From assembly GCA_023411265.1 (NCBI GenBank), contig JAEYOX010000044.1:1-41214 (forward strand): DNA of 41,214 bases. The letters are read 5' to 3'. Each line of letters begins with the position of its first letter. Position 1 is the stretch's first letter. Made by a program: the position numbers and the translations under genes. The notes beneath the pieces were generated by a model. The model made no database searches. It saw only the letters and a program-made list of their open reading frames with translations, and was not told the origin of the DNA. This document shows positions 16,996 through 24,526 of the stretch, in pieces. Source of the stretch: Bacteroidota bacterium. GTDB lineage: Bacteria; Bacteroidota; Bacteroidia; Flavobacteriales; Weeksellaceae.

Positions 16996-17847
16996 TTAGT
17001 TATCCCGGGTTAAAAATAATGGTGATGAGCCTGTAATTAATTTCCACGCTTCTTCGATCTTCTGTTGGGAGAGCAGTTTCTGTGCTTCAAGATGAATCTG
17101 CTGATCATCAGAATAATTTCCTTCCGGAAGTTCTTCCACATTGGCCAGCATTCCCAGATCATTGCCCGTAAAAATGGTGCTCAGTTTTATGGCGTCGGGC
17201 AAACGGTCAAAACCGATTCCTTTGGTAACCAATGGTTTTGGAACTTCAAAAAGGTTGTCTTTATTATTTCTTGAATACCAGTTGGCACCCAGCCTTGCTA
17301 CAACGTCCAGTTTTTTCTGATCCAGAATTCCCTGTTCATTCAGATATTCGTCTCTGATATGAATTTTCACCACTTCACAGATTATCAGATTTCCGGCTCC
17401 GCCTTCAGTTCCCAAAGGTTTTACTTCTTGCACTTTGCATTCAAAGTTGACCGGACATTCGGCAATTAATTTAGGCTTTATCAGATCCGCTTCTTTCATG
17501 GTGAGCCCGGATTTGATGAACTCGTTTTCCATTTTATCATACTCAGTAGAGGCAAGCGAAATTTGCTGAACGATAGGATAATTCACTGTTCCAATCACCA
17601 CTTCCGGAATTTCCAGAATATTCTGCAGCGTGTGTTTGGTGGTATTGTCCCGAACTCTTCTCGCCGGTGAAAAAATAATGACCGGCGGTACCGTACTGAA
17701 CATATTGAAAAAACTGAACGGCGAAAGGTTGATATTTCCGCGCTGATCGATGGTAGAAGCCAATGCGATAGGGCGCGGCGCGATGGCAGTTTGCATGATC
17801 ATCTGAAGTTCCGGTGCCGGAACTTCAGAAGGGATGATGGTTTTCAT
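16996..17847 (-). CDS. flavin reductase-like (FMN-binding split barrel) protein
   Basis: 283-residue protein of the flavin reductase/DIM6-NTAB family: TAIAPRPIALASTIDQRGNINLSPFSFFNMFSTVPPVIIFSP is the diagnostic block. ATG 17847 is chosen; two codons upstream is only a TTG. It lies 27 nt downstream of fah in the same direction, so it is probably the last gene of the fah unit. In this family FMN binding and reduction by NAD(P)H are usual. Its specific role beside tyrosine catabolism is not defined. Confidence 0.88.
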   Translation of the reverse strand: MKTIIPSEVPAPELQMIMQTAIAPRPIALASTIDQRGNINLSPFSFFNMFSTVPPVIIFSPARRVRDNTTKHTLQNILEIPEVVIGTVNYPIVQQISLASTEYDKMENEFIKSGLTMKEADLIKPKLIAECPVNFECKVQEVKPLGTEGGAGNLIICEVVKIHIRDEYLNEQGILDQKKLDVVARLGANWYSRNNKDNLFEVPKPLVTKGIGFDRLPDAIKLSTIFTGNDLGMLANVEELPEGNYSDDQQIHLEAQKLLSQQKIEEAWKLITGSSPLFLTRDN

Positions 17848-17874
17848 TTTCAAAGTTTAATCTGTTGGAAAAAT

Positions 17875-19125
17875 TTATAAAATCGCAGGCAAAATAGTTC
17901 CTGTAACTTCCCCGAATCCGACCCGGATATCACCTTTCTGCGCCCATCCTCTCATAATGACGGTATCGTGATCCTCAATAAATTTCCGCTCCTGTCCGTC
18001 ATTTAATTTCAATGGATTCTGTCCGCGCCAGGTAAGTTCCAGCATAGATCCAAAAGAATTGTTGTCTGTGCCTGAAATGGTTCCGGAAGCGTACATGTCA
18101 CCTACTTCCACATTACATCCATTGACGGTATGGTGCGCCAGTTGCTGACACATATTCCAGTACATGAATTTATAATTGCTCTGACAAATGAGTGCTTCGG
18201 TTCCTTTCGCTGGCTGCAGATACACTTCCAACTGAATGTCAAAATTTTTATCACCACTGAATTTCAGATAATCCAAAACTTCAGGTTCCTGTTGTGGAGA
18301 GGCAGTTCTGAACGGCTCCAAAGCCTCCAGAGTGACGACCCATGGAGAAACCGAACTTCCAAAATTTTTGCCTAAAAACGGACCCAGCGGAACATATTCC
18401 CAACTCTGAATATCACGTGCAGACCAGTCATTGAAAATTACCATTCCGAAAATTGCTTCTTCTGCCTGAGCAGTGGAAATGCTTTCTCCCATTTCAGTAT
18501 TTTTGTTGACGATAAAAGCCATTTCCAGTTCAAAATCCAGTTGTTGGCAAGGTCCGAAAACTGGAGAATCAGCATCGGCCGGTTTCATTTGTCCTTTGGG
18601 CCTGTGAATATCGGTTCCTGAAATAACGATGGAGGAGGCCCTTCCATGATATCCTACCGGTAAATGTTTCCAGTTAGGCAATAACGCATTGGCCGGATCA
18701 CGGAACATTTTGCCTACATTAGTAGCGTGTTCGATGCTGCTGTAAAAATCGGTATAATTGGGCACATGAACCGGCATCATCATCTTCACCTGATCCAAAT
18801 TGTAGAAACATTCTTCAATGGATTTCTCATCTTTGGAGAGTAGCGAACCTTCCAGCAGAAGTTCCTGTATTTTAATGCGCACGGCGTTGGTAACTGGCTT
18901 GCCGAGTTCTATAAATTCATTGAGCGTATAGGCTTCAAAGACGTTGTCATTTATGCCTTCGACATCATTAAAATAACCAAAATCATAGAGCGTAGCCAGG
19001 TCGATAACGATATCGCCGATTCTCGTAGCACAGGCAATATATTCTTTATTAAATACCGCAACTCCGAAAGGAATATTATAAATGGAAAAATCTGAATTTT
19101 CAGGATAATTGACAAAAGACTTCAT
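17875..19125 (-). CDS. fahA: fumarylacetoacetase
   Basis: Last enzyme of the homogentisate pathway; it hydrolyses fumarylacetoacetate to fumarate and acetoacetate. 416 residues, the usual length. Metal and active-site segments are visible: NYTDFYSSIEHATNVGKMFRD, LDFELEMAFIVNKN, FNDWSARDIQSWEYVPLGPFLGKNF and CNVEVGDMYASGTISGT. An SH3-like N-terminal domain (FGVAVFNKEYIACATRIGDIVIDL) is present as in other FAHs. ATG 19125 gives MKSFVNYPENSDFSIYNIPFG. No maleylacetoacetate isomerase gene is found nearby. Confidence 0.97.
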   Translation of the reverse strand: MKSFVNYPENSDFSIYNIPFGVAVFNKEYIACATRIGDIVIDLATLYDFGYFNDVEGINDNVFEAYTLNEFIELGKPVTNAVRIKIQELLLEGSLLSKDEKSIEECFYNLDQVKMMMPVHVPNYTDFYSSIEHATNVGKMFRDPANALLPNWKHLPVGYHGRASSIVISGTDIHRPKGQMKPADADSPVFGPCQQLDFELEMAFIVNKNTEMGESISTAQAEEAIFGMVIFNDWSARDIQSWEYVPLGPFLGKNFGSSVSPWVVTLEALEPFRTASPQQEPEVLDYLKFSGDKNFDIQLEVYLQPAKGTEALICQSNYKFMYWNMCQQLAHHTVNGCNVEVGDMYASGTISGTDNNSFGSMLELTWRGQNPLKLNDGQERKFIEDHDTVIMRGWAQKGDIRVGFGEVTGTILPAIL

Positions 19126-19192
19126 TGATAATTTTTTAAATTAATAACTGAAATTCCTGACATTATTTACGCCAGGTTTTGAACCCTAAAAA

Positions 19193-19225
19193 TACTAAAA
19201 AAAGTTCAGAGAGCGGCTCTGAACT
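19193..19225 (-). terminator. terminator after small exported-protein gene
   Basis: A perfect 9-bp stem (19203-19211 with 19217-19225), 5-nt loop, with a T-run on the minus strand just beyond. It lies 25 nt after the stop of the 153-residue protein gene and upstream of fah. Confidence 0.8.
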
Positions 19226-19249
19226 GGGAGTTATTTTTATGTCAGTAAA

Positions 19250-19711
19250 CTATTTTATTTCCAATGAATTCTCATCAATCCATCGTTCCTGCGTGTTAAT
19301 GTCGGTAAGATAGAGATGGGTTTGTTGTTTTTTCAATAACATTGATTTTACGACAGGAACCTGTAATTTTTCGCGCTCCAGGGTATCGAATCTGAGCGAA
19401 ATCATATTGTGGCGTGTACGCTGCACATCTCCCGAAAATACATTAGAATGAGATTCTCCTGTTGTTTTGTCATCGAAGATCTCAATAAATGTTGCCTTGT
19501 TTCCTTTCAGAATAATAAAATGCCTTTCCGTATGATCAGTAAAATCCTTGATGAGAACAAATTTTTTATCATCGAGAGATTCATTCTCTAAATTACTGTT
19601 GATGCTGTTTTTTTGATCCAATTGTTCAATCCGATGATTAACAGAATTGAATTGTGCCTGAAAAACTGAAAATATCAAAACAAATATGAGGAGGATGGTT
19701 TTTTTCATCAT
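19250..19711 (-). CDS. hypothetical exported protein, 153 residues
   Basis: Not recognised. A Sec signal peptide is clear (MMKKTILLIFVLIFSVFQAQ, probable cleavage after Ala-Gln region). The mature part of about 130 residues is hydrophilic and charged, with no cysteines. It contains KDFTDHTERHFIILKGNKATFIEIFDDKTTGESHSNVFSGD, which resembles a small beta-rich domain. Two adjacent in-frame ATGs (19711 and 19708) could start it. It sits between hppD and fah, with its own terminator after it and a hairpin terminator immediately before its start. Confidence 0.75.
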   Translation of the reverse strand: MMKKTILLIFVLIFSVFQAQFNSVNHRIEQLDQKNSINSNLENESLDDKKFVLIKDFTDHTERHFIILKGNKATFIEIFDDKTTGESHSNVFSGDVQRTRHNMISLRFDTLEREKLQVPVVKSMLLKKQQTHLYLTDINTQERWIDENSLEIK

Positions 19712-19714
19712 GTG

Positions 19715-19754
19715 TTAAAAATAATGGACTGGCATGTACAAATACCAGTCCATT
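19715..19754 (-). terminator. terminator after hppD
   Basis: On the minus strand a perfect 10-bp stem (19723-19732 with 19745-19754) is followed by a T-rich run, about 28 nt after the hppD stop and only a few nucleotides before the next ATG. A -7-like TAATTTTG (19759-19766) lies just upstream, so the hairpin could sit in the next gene's leader. Confidence 0.75.
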
Positions 19755-19781
19755 TTGACAAAATTATTTTAGAAGGGAGAT

Positions 19782-20912
19782 TTATAAGTTTCCTCTTTTT
19801 TCCTGCTCTCTTTCAAGTGCTTCAAATAAGGCCTTGAAATTACCGGCACCAAAACTTTGAGCTCCGTGTCTTTCTATAATTTCATAAAAGAGAGTGGGGC
19901 GGTCTTCTACGGGTTTGGTGAAAATCTGAAGTAAGTAACCTTCTTCATCGCAATCAATCAGAATTCCTAAATCCTGAAGTTTTTTGATGTCCTCATCTAT
20001 TTGTCCTACCCGTTCCGGAACCATTTCGTAGTAGGCTTCAGGCGGAGCAGAAAGAAATTCTACACCTCTGGCTTTAAGTTCCGTAACGGTTTTAATGATG
20101 TCTTTGGTAGCTACGGCGATGTGCTGCACACCTTCTCCTTCATAAAAGTCCAGATATTCCTCTACCTGCGATTTTCTTTTTCCTTCAGCAGGTTCATTAA
20201 TGGGGAATTTGGCGTAACCGTTTCCGTTGGCCATTACTTTGGACATGAGGGCAGAATATTCGGTATTAATTTGCTTATCGTCAAAACTTAAAATATTCAC
20301 AAATCCCATTACGTCTTCGTACCATTTTACAACGGGCAGCATTCTGTTCCAATCAACATTTCCTACACAATGATCTACATACAGCAAGCCTACTTCGGAC
20401 GGATTGTAATCACTTTCCCATTTTTCGTAACCGGGCATAAAGGTACCGTTATAATTTTTTCTTTCCACAAACATGTGAACTGTTTCGCCATAGGTGTATA
20501 TTCCCGACATACGAATTTCGCCGTGTTCATCTGTAAGGGTAACAGGCTCGAGGTAAGGTTTTCCACCGCGTTTGGTAGTTTCTTCAAATGCACTGTAAGC
20601 ATCATCTACCCAAAGTGCCAGAACTTTCACACCGTCGCCGTGCTTTTTTACGTGTTCATTAATCGGAGAATCAGATTTAAGTCCCGTAGTGAGAACTAGC
20701 TTTATCTTTCCTTGCTGCAAAACATAAGAAGCCCGATCCCGAACTCCTGTTTCAGGTCCGGCATACGCTAAGCTTTGAAATCCGAAGGCAGTTTTATAAA
20801 AATGTGCGGCCTGTTTTGCATTGCCTACATAAAATTCAATATAATCTGTACCATTGATCGGCAGAAAATTTTCTGCTTTTGCTATTTTTTCAGCAAATGT
20901 AAGTGTTGACAT
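19782..20912 (-). CDS. hppD: 4-hydroxyphenylpyruvate dioxygenase
   Basis: Fe(II) dioxygenase converting 4-hydroxyphenylpyruvate to homogentisate, 376 residues (family about 350-400). Two vicinal-oxygen-chelate halves are visible: N-terminal NGTDYIEFYVGNAKQAAHFYKTAFGFQ and C-terminal catalytic half. Iron ligands lie in LLYVDHCVGNV, GVQHIAVATKDI and the C-terminal LFYEIIERHGAQSFGAGNFKALFEALE (Glu). It is the entry enzyme of the cluster. It is separated from the upstream CoA-transferase gene by 232 nt that hold a candidate small RNA on the other strand. Confidence 0.98.
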   Translation of the reverse strand: MSTLTFAEKIAKAENFLPINGTDYIEFYVGNAKQAAHFYKTAFGFQSLAYAGPETGVRDRASYVLQQGKIKLVLTTGLKSDSPINEHVKKHGDGVKVLALWVDDAYSAFEETTKRGGKPYLEPVTLTDEHGEIRMSGIYTYGETVHMFVERKNYNGTFMPGYEKWESDYNPSEVGLLYVDHCVGNVDWNRMLPVVKWYEDVMGFVNILSFDDKQINTEYSALMSKVMANGNGYAKFPINEPAEGKRKSQVEEYLDFYEGEGVQHIAVATKDIIKTVTELKARGVEFLSAPPEAYYEMVPERVGQIDEDIKKLQDLGILIDCDEEGYLLQIFTKPVEDRPTLFYEIIERHGAQSFGAGNFKALFEALEREQEKRGNL

Positions 20913-21006
20913 TTTGAAAGTTTGTTTAGATTAATGTACCGCAAGTTACGAATTTCCATTAAAATTAAATAATGTAATTAAGTTTGATTTAAGTTTCAAA
21001 TTATAG

Positions 21007-21036
21007 TTGTTTTATTAAAAATAAAGTTTAGCTTTG
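21007..21036 (+). promoter_or_regulatory. orphan consensus promoter (TTG-N19-TAGCTTTG)
   Basis: TTG at 21007-21009, 19 nt, then TAGCTTTG at 21029-21036, with the same spacing as the tRNA-Leu promoter in this window. No plus-strand protein gene follows; a hairpin with a T-run ends about 60 nt downstream. Confidence 0.65.
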
Positions 21037-21040
21037 TAGT

Positions 21041-21101
21041 AAGTAAAAAAGTAAAAGTTTTAAACTAATGGTAGTAAGGTCTTCGGACTGTACTATTTTT
21101 T
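21041..21101 (+). ncRNA. candidate small RNA (about 60 nt), opposite strand to tyrosine cluster
   Basis: Predicted from a consensus promoter upstream and a hairpin terminator. The 10-position stem (21072-21081 with 21086-21095) has one A.G mismatch and one G.U pair, closes on a C(UUCG)G tetraloop and is followed by six Ts. The 5' part (about 30 nt) is A/T-rich and looks unstructured, a typical sRNA layout. A second hairpin with a plus-strand T-run (21109-21144) could give a longer form. The start is estimated from the promoter. No known RNA family was recognised by eye. Confidence 0.5.
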
Positions 21102-21103
21102 AG

Positions 21104-21144
21104 TAAAAGAGATCCCCGTTTCGTTTGAGACGGGGATTTTCTTT
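21104..21144. terminator. bidirectional terminator at CoA-transferase gene end
   Basis: A perfect 8-bp GC-rich core stem (21112-21119 with 21130-21137) extended by weaker pairs, with a good T-run on the plus strand and a shorter one on the minus strand. It lies just after the CoA-transferase stop. The arm contains the CCGTCTCA motif shared with other hairpins in the window. Confidence 0.75.
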
Positions 21145-22428
21145 TTATATAGCATGATCCTTAAATCTTTCAAAGCAAAATTTATCCAGCATTTCCCGGT
21201 CATCAGGGTGTGCAATTTCAATGAGTGATTTGGCGCGCTGCCTCATATTCTGTCCATAAAGATTTACAGCACCATATTCAGTTACTACCCAATGAATATG
21301 GCCTCTGGTAGTGACTACGCCGGCGCCTTGTTTCAGAAACGGGACAATTCGGGGAAGTCCTTTTTTGGTGCGTGAAGTAATCGCAATAATAGGTTTCCCG
21401 TCTTCACTTAAAGAAGCTCCTCTAATGAAATCCATTTGTCCGCCAATTCCGCTGAACTGTAAGGTTCCGATACTGTCGGCACAAACCTGGCCTGTGAGAT
21501 CAACTTCGATAGCAGAATTGATGGCCACTAGTTTTTTATTTTTCTTAATTACCGTAGGATTGTTGACGTGCGCTACATCCATAAAGGAGAAGGATGGATT
21601 ATCGTCAATATAATCGTACAGTTTCTTAGTTCCAAAAGCAAAACTCGTGATGGTTCTGTTCAGATGTGTTCCTTTGTACTTATTGGTAATTACGTCATTT
21701 TCAACAAGATCAACGATTCCGTCGCTCAGCATTTCGGTATGTATTCCCAGGTCTTTATGGTTGTGAAGACAACTGAGCACAGCATCAGGAATAGTTCCGA
21801 TTCCCATCTGTAATGTAGATTGATCATCAATCATTCCGGCGATAATTTCCCCTATTTTTTTTTCTTCAGAACCTACTTTCGAACCGTAATCCACCGTCAG
21901 TAATTCAGCTTCATGCCACACCATTTTGTGAATTCTTTGCACATGAACCATTGCATCTCCGTGCGTCCGCGGCATTTTAGGATTTACCTGAGCAATGATA
22001 ATTTTTGACGAATCCACCGCACTTCTTGCGACATCCACCGAGGTTCCCAACGAGCAGTAACCATGTTTATCCGGAGGTGAAACCGTGATGAGGGCAACAT
22101 CCAGCGGAAGATAACCTCTTCTGAATAAATTGGGAATTTCACTAAGAAATACCGGAACAAAATCGCCTCTTTCGCTGTTCACAGCATCCCGAACAGGTGT
22201 GGAAACAAAAAGCGAATTAATGTAAAAACTGTCCTTATATTCGGGCTTGGCAATAGGAACATCGCCTTGCACAGTTATGGAAACAATTTCTACATCTCTT
22301 AATCGGGGTGCCTGCTGAGCAAGTTCCGCGATTAAATAATTAGGGGTACACGCACTTCCGTGCAGGAAAATACGGTCTCCGCTATTGATTAATGAAATGG
22401 CTTCTGCCGCACTTACATAATTATACAT
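21145..22428 (-). CDS. acetyl-CoA hydrolase/transferase family CoA-transferase (Cat1/4-hydroxybutyrate CoA-transferase type)
   Basis: 427-residue family I CoA-transferase. N-terminal substrate-binding part: INSGDRIFLHGSACTPNYLIAEL. C-terminal half: LQMGIGTIPDAVL, the likely catalytic Glu in INSAIEVDLTGQVCADS, and GIGGQMDFIRGA. Such enzymes move CoA between short acyl groups (acetate, succinate, butyrate, 4-hydroxybutyrate). Here it lies between hmgA and hppD in the same direction. The inference is that it activates the pathway product acetoacetate or balances succinate/acetate. Specificity is not readable from sequence. A TAACTTTG box lies upstream. Confidence 0.93.
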   Translation of the reverse strand: MYNYVSAAEAISLINSGDRIFLHGSACTPNYLIAELAQQAPRLRDVEIVSITVQGDVPIAKPEYKDSFYINSLFVSTPVRDAVNSERGDFVPVFLSEIPNLFRRGYLPLDVALITVSPPDKHGYCSLGTSVDVARSAVDSSKIIIAQVNPKMPRTHGDAMVHVQRIHKMVWHEAELLTVDYGSKVGSEEKKIGEIIAGMIDDQSTLQMGIGTIPDAVLSCLHNHKDLGIHTEMLSDGIVDLVENDVITNKYKGTHLNRTITSFAFGTKKLYDYIDDNPSFSFMDVAHVNNPTVIKKNKKLVAINSAIEVDLTGQVCADSIGTLQFSGIGGQMDFIRGASLSEDGKPIIAITSRTKKGLPRIVPFLKQGAGVVTTRGHIHWVVTEYGAVNLYGQNMRQRAKSLIEIAHPDDREMLDKFCFERFKDHAI

Positions 22429-22451
22429 AGTTTCTTATTTGGATTACAGTT

Positions 22452-22459
22452 CAAAGTTA
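22452..22459 (-). promoter_or_regulatory. putative -7 element (TAACTTTG) for CoA-transferase gene
   Basis: TAnnTTTG on the minus strand, 24 nt before the ATG at 22428, following the hmgA terminator. No TTG at standard spacing. Confidence 0.45.
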
Positions 22460-22524
22460 ATGATTTGCTGATGAGCTTCACCTGAGATATATCAAGAATA
22501 GTTTTATATTGGAGTGAAATTTAT

Positions 22525-22553
22525 CATAAAAAAGGTTCAGCATGCTGAACCTT
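22525..22553 (-). terminator. terminator after hmgA
   Basis: A perfect 22-nt palindrome (22532-22553), followed on the minus strand by a run of seven Ts, 15 nt after the hmgA stop. Confidence 0.85.
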
Positions 22554-22567
22554 CGCCAATAATAATT

Positions 22568-23755
22568 TTATTCCTGAGACCGGTCGTGGAGATAATTTTC
22601 TTCATTTTCGAGCCAGCTGAATGCATAGGAAGGATCTTCCACTTTCATGGCTTCTTCCGTGAGCTGTAGCGGCCGGAACGGATCTACCATCACAGCATAT
22701 TCTTCTGTGAACTTTTTCCCGATACTGCGTTCCATTGCACCAGGGTGAGGCCCGTGAACAATACCGCCGGGATGAAGGGTAAAATCCATCAGATCAATAT
22801 GATTCCGGCTCATAAAATCTCCTTCAGTATAAAATAAAACTTCATCACTGTCGATATTGGAATGATTGTACGGAGCTGGCACAGCCAAAGGATGGTAATC
22901 ATACATACGTGCTACAAAAGAACAAACCACAAAATTATGGGCTTCGAAATTCTGATGAATCGGCGGAGGAAGATGTATTCTTCCTGTAATGGGCTCAAAG
23001 TTTTTGATGTTAAATTTATAAGGATAAAAGTAGCCGTCCCATCCTACAACATCAAAGGGATGGGTGGCATAAACGAAATCCCAGATCAGATTTTCTTTTT
23101 TTACTTTGATGAGGAATTCACCTCTTTCATCTTTTGGTTCAAAAAATTCGGGTGCTATGACATCTCTTTCACAGAACGGAGAGTGTTCCAGAAGCTGGCC
23201 AAATTCATTTCTATATCTTTTCGGAGTATAAATGGGAGAATGGCTTTCCAAGACAAAAAGAACATTACTTTCATCATTAAAATGAATCTGATAAATAGTA
23301 CCGCGAGGAATAATAAGGTAATCTCCGAAAGAAAAATGAAGATTTCCGACAAATGTTTTTAAAATTCCTGAACCCTGATGGATATACAGTAATTCATCGC
23401 ATTCAGCATTTTTATAAAAATAATCTGTTGATTTCCTGGGCTTTGCTAGTCCCATTTTCAGATCATTATTCAACATCAGAATTTTCCGGCTGTCCAGAAA
23501 ATCATCTTCAGGGGTTATATTCATTCCCTTGAACATTCTGGGTGTAACGTTTTTGGGCACGGCAATTTTCGGGGTAACATCTTTAGGAGTGCCAATGCTT
23601 TTTATCTGAGTCGGGCGGTGAATATGATATAAAAGAGATGAAATTCCGTGAAAACCTTCGGTGCCGAAAAGCTGTTCATAATAATAAGCTCCGTTCTCAG
23701 ATTTGAAAACGGTATGTCTTTTAGGGGGAATTTTTCCGGATTGTATATATCGCAT
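22568..23755 (-). CDS. hmgA: homogentisate 1,2-dioxygenase
   Basis: Opens the ring of homogentisate to maleylacetoacetate with Fe(II) and O2; cupin-fold enzyme. 395 residues, in the range of the shorter bacterial forms. Ligand-region motifs: PAPYNHSNIDSDEVLFYTEGDF (His...Glu) and FTLHPGGIVHGPHPGAMERS (His). N-terminal cupin part: YIHQGSGILKTFVGNLHFSFGDYLIIPRGTIYQIHF. The ATG at 23755 gives MRYIQSGKIPPKRHTVF, typical of the family. It lies 80 nt downstream of the XRE regulator gene. Confidence 0.97.
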   Translation of the reverse strand: MRYIQSGKIPPKRHTVFKSENGAYYYEQLFGTEGFHGISSLLYHIHRPTQIKSIGTPKDVTPKIAVPKNVTPRMFKGMNITPEDDFLDSRKILMLNNDLKMGLAKPRKSTDYFYKNAECDELLYIHQGSGILKTFVGNLHFSFGDYLIIPRGTIYQIHFNDESNVLFVLESHSPIYTPKRYRNEFGQLLEHSPFCERDVIAPEFFEPKDERGEFLIKVKKENLIWDFVYATHPFDVVGWDGYFYPYKFNIKNFEPITGRIHLPPPIHQNFEAHNFVVCSFVARMYDYHPLAVPAPYNHSNIDSDEVLFYTEGDFMSRNHIDLMDFTLHPGGIVHGPHPGAMERSIGKKFTEEYAVMVDPFRPLQLTEEAMKVEDPSYAFSWLENEENYLHDRSQE

Positions 23756-23835
23756 TGTTTGGGTTTTTGTAAAATTACAAATTATTCAGCAAATTGAAAT
23801 TCCCCTTTATATCGTTTACACCAAAATATCGGGAA

Positions 23836-24372
23836 TTAAGGTTCGTACATTTCAAACTTTCCACTTTCAAAAAACATGACGATTTTTTTGACTCTATCCA
23901 TATGACTAACAGAATTATAACGCTTGTTATCATCATCTCTGGTGTCTAATCCCTGAGAATCGTTTAAAGTACCCTGAACGGGAGCTGCTGCAGGTATAGA
24001 AAAATCTCGGCGATCTTGTTTATTGGAAGGAGTATGGTGGGTGCGGTCTTCAGATTCTGTATTTCCAAATTGATCATCGTCAATCAGGGAAAAGAGATCG
24101 GGGAGGGAAGTGGGCCTCGTTTTGGATCCAGCTTCTTTCTCCGCATCGGATTTTTCAGATGAAAACATTTCTCCTTCACCTTTTATCAGCCATTCCCATG
24201 TAAGTTCTGGTAAATAATCTTTTACTTTAATGAGGAAGTCCAGGGAAGGTTTGTTTCTTCCGGAAGTAATATGCGAAATGGACGACCGTTGCACTTCTAT
24301 AGCATCCGCAAATTCTGAAGCACTCAGTTTAGAGTACTCAATTAATTGTGAAATTCTTTCATTTAGACTCAT
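23836..24372 (-). CDS. XRE-family helix-turn-helix regulator
   Basis: 178-residue regulator with an N-terminal HTH_3 domain (MSLNERISQLIEYSKLSASEFADAIEVQRSSISHITSGRNKPSLDFLIKVKDYLPELTWEWLIKGEGEMF). A low-complexity polar linker follows, then a conserved-looking tail, DRVKKIVMFFESGKFEMYEP. No protease or ligand domain is visible. ATG 24372 is the natural domain start; upstream in-frame codons run into the promoter repeats. It is co-oriented with hmgA, so it may control the tyrosine cluster, itself, or neither. Confidence 0.9.
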   Translation of the reverse strand: MSLNERISQLIEYSKLSASEFADAIEVQRSSISHITSGRNKPSLDFLIKVKDYLPELTWEWLIKGEGEMFSSEKSDAEKEAGSKTRPTSLPDLFSLIDDDQFGNTESEDRTHHTPSNKQDRRDFSIPAAAPVQGTLNDSQGLDTRDDDNKRYNSVSHMDRVKKIVMFFESGKFEMYEP

Positions 24373-24393
24373 ACACTCTACGATATTTGCAAT

Positions 24394-24439
24394 CACAAAT
24401 GTAAAACAATAATTCACATAATTAAAACACAAATGTAAA
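24394..24439 (-). repeat. direct repeat TTTACATTTGTG (x2), each carrying a -7 box
   Basis: Two copies of a 12-bp sequence (24394-24405 and 24428-24439, minus-strand reading) spaced 34 bp apart, upstream of the XRE gene. Each includes TACATTTG, a full -7 consensus (24396-24403 and 24430-24437). They could be tandem promoters or an operator bound by the XRE protein on one face of the helix. Confidence 0.5.
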
Positions 24440-24526
24440 CATCCCCAAATGAATGAATTTTACAAAAGTAAAGCCAGTACTTAATGTAGTGGCTAATAAT
24501 AAATAGGAGAATTTAATATTGTAAAA

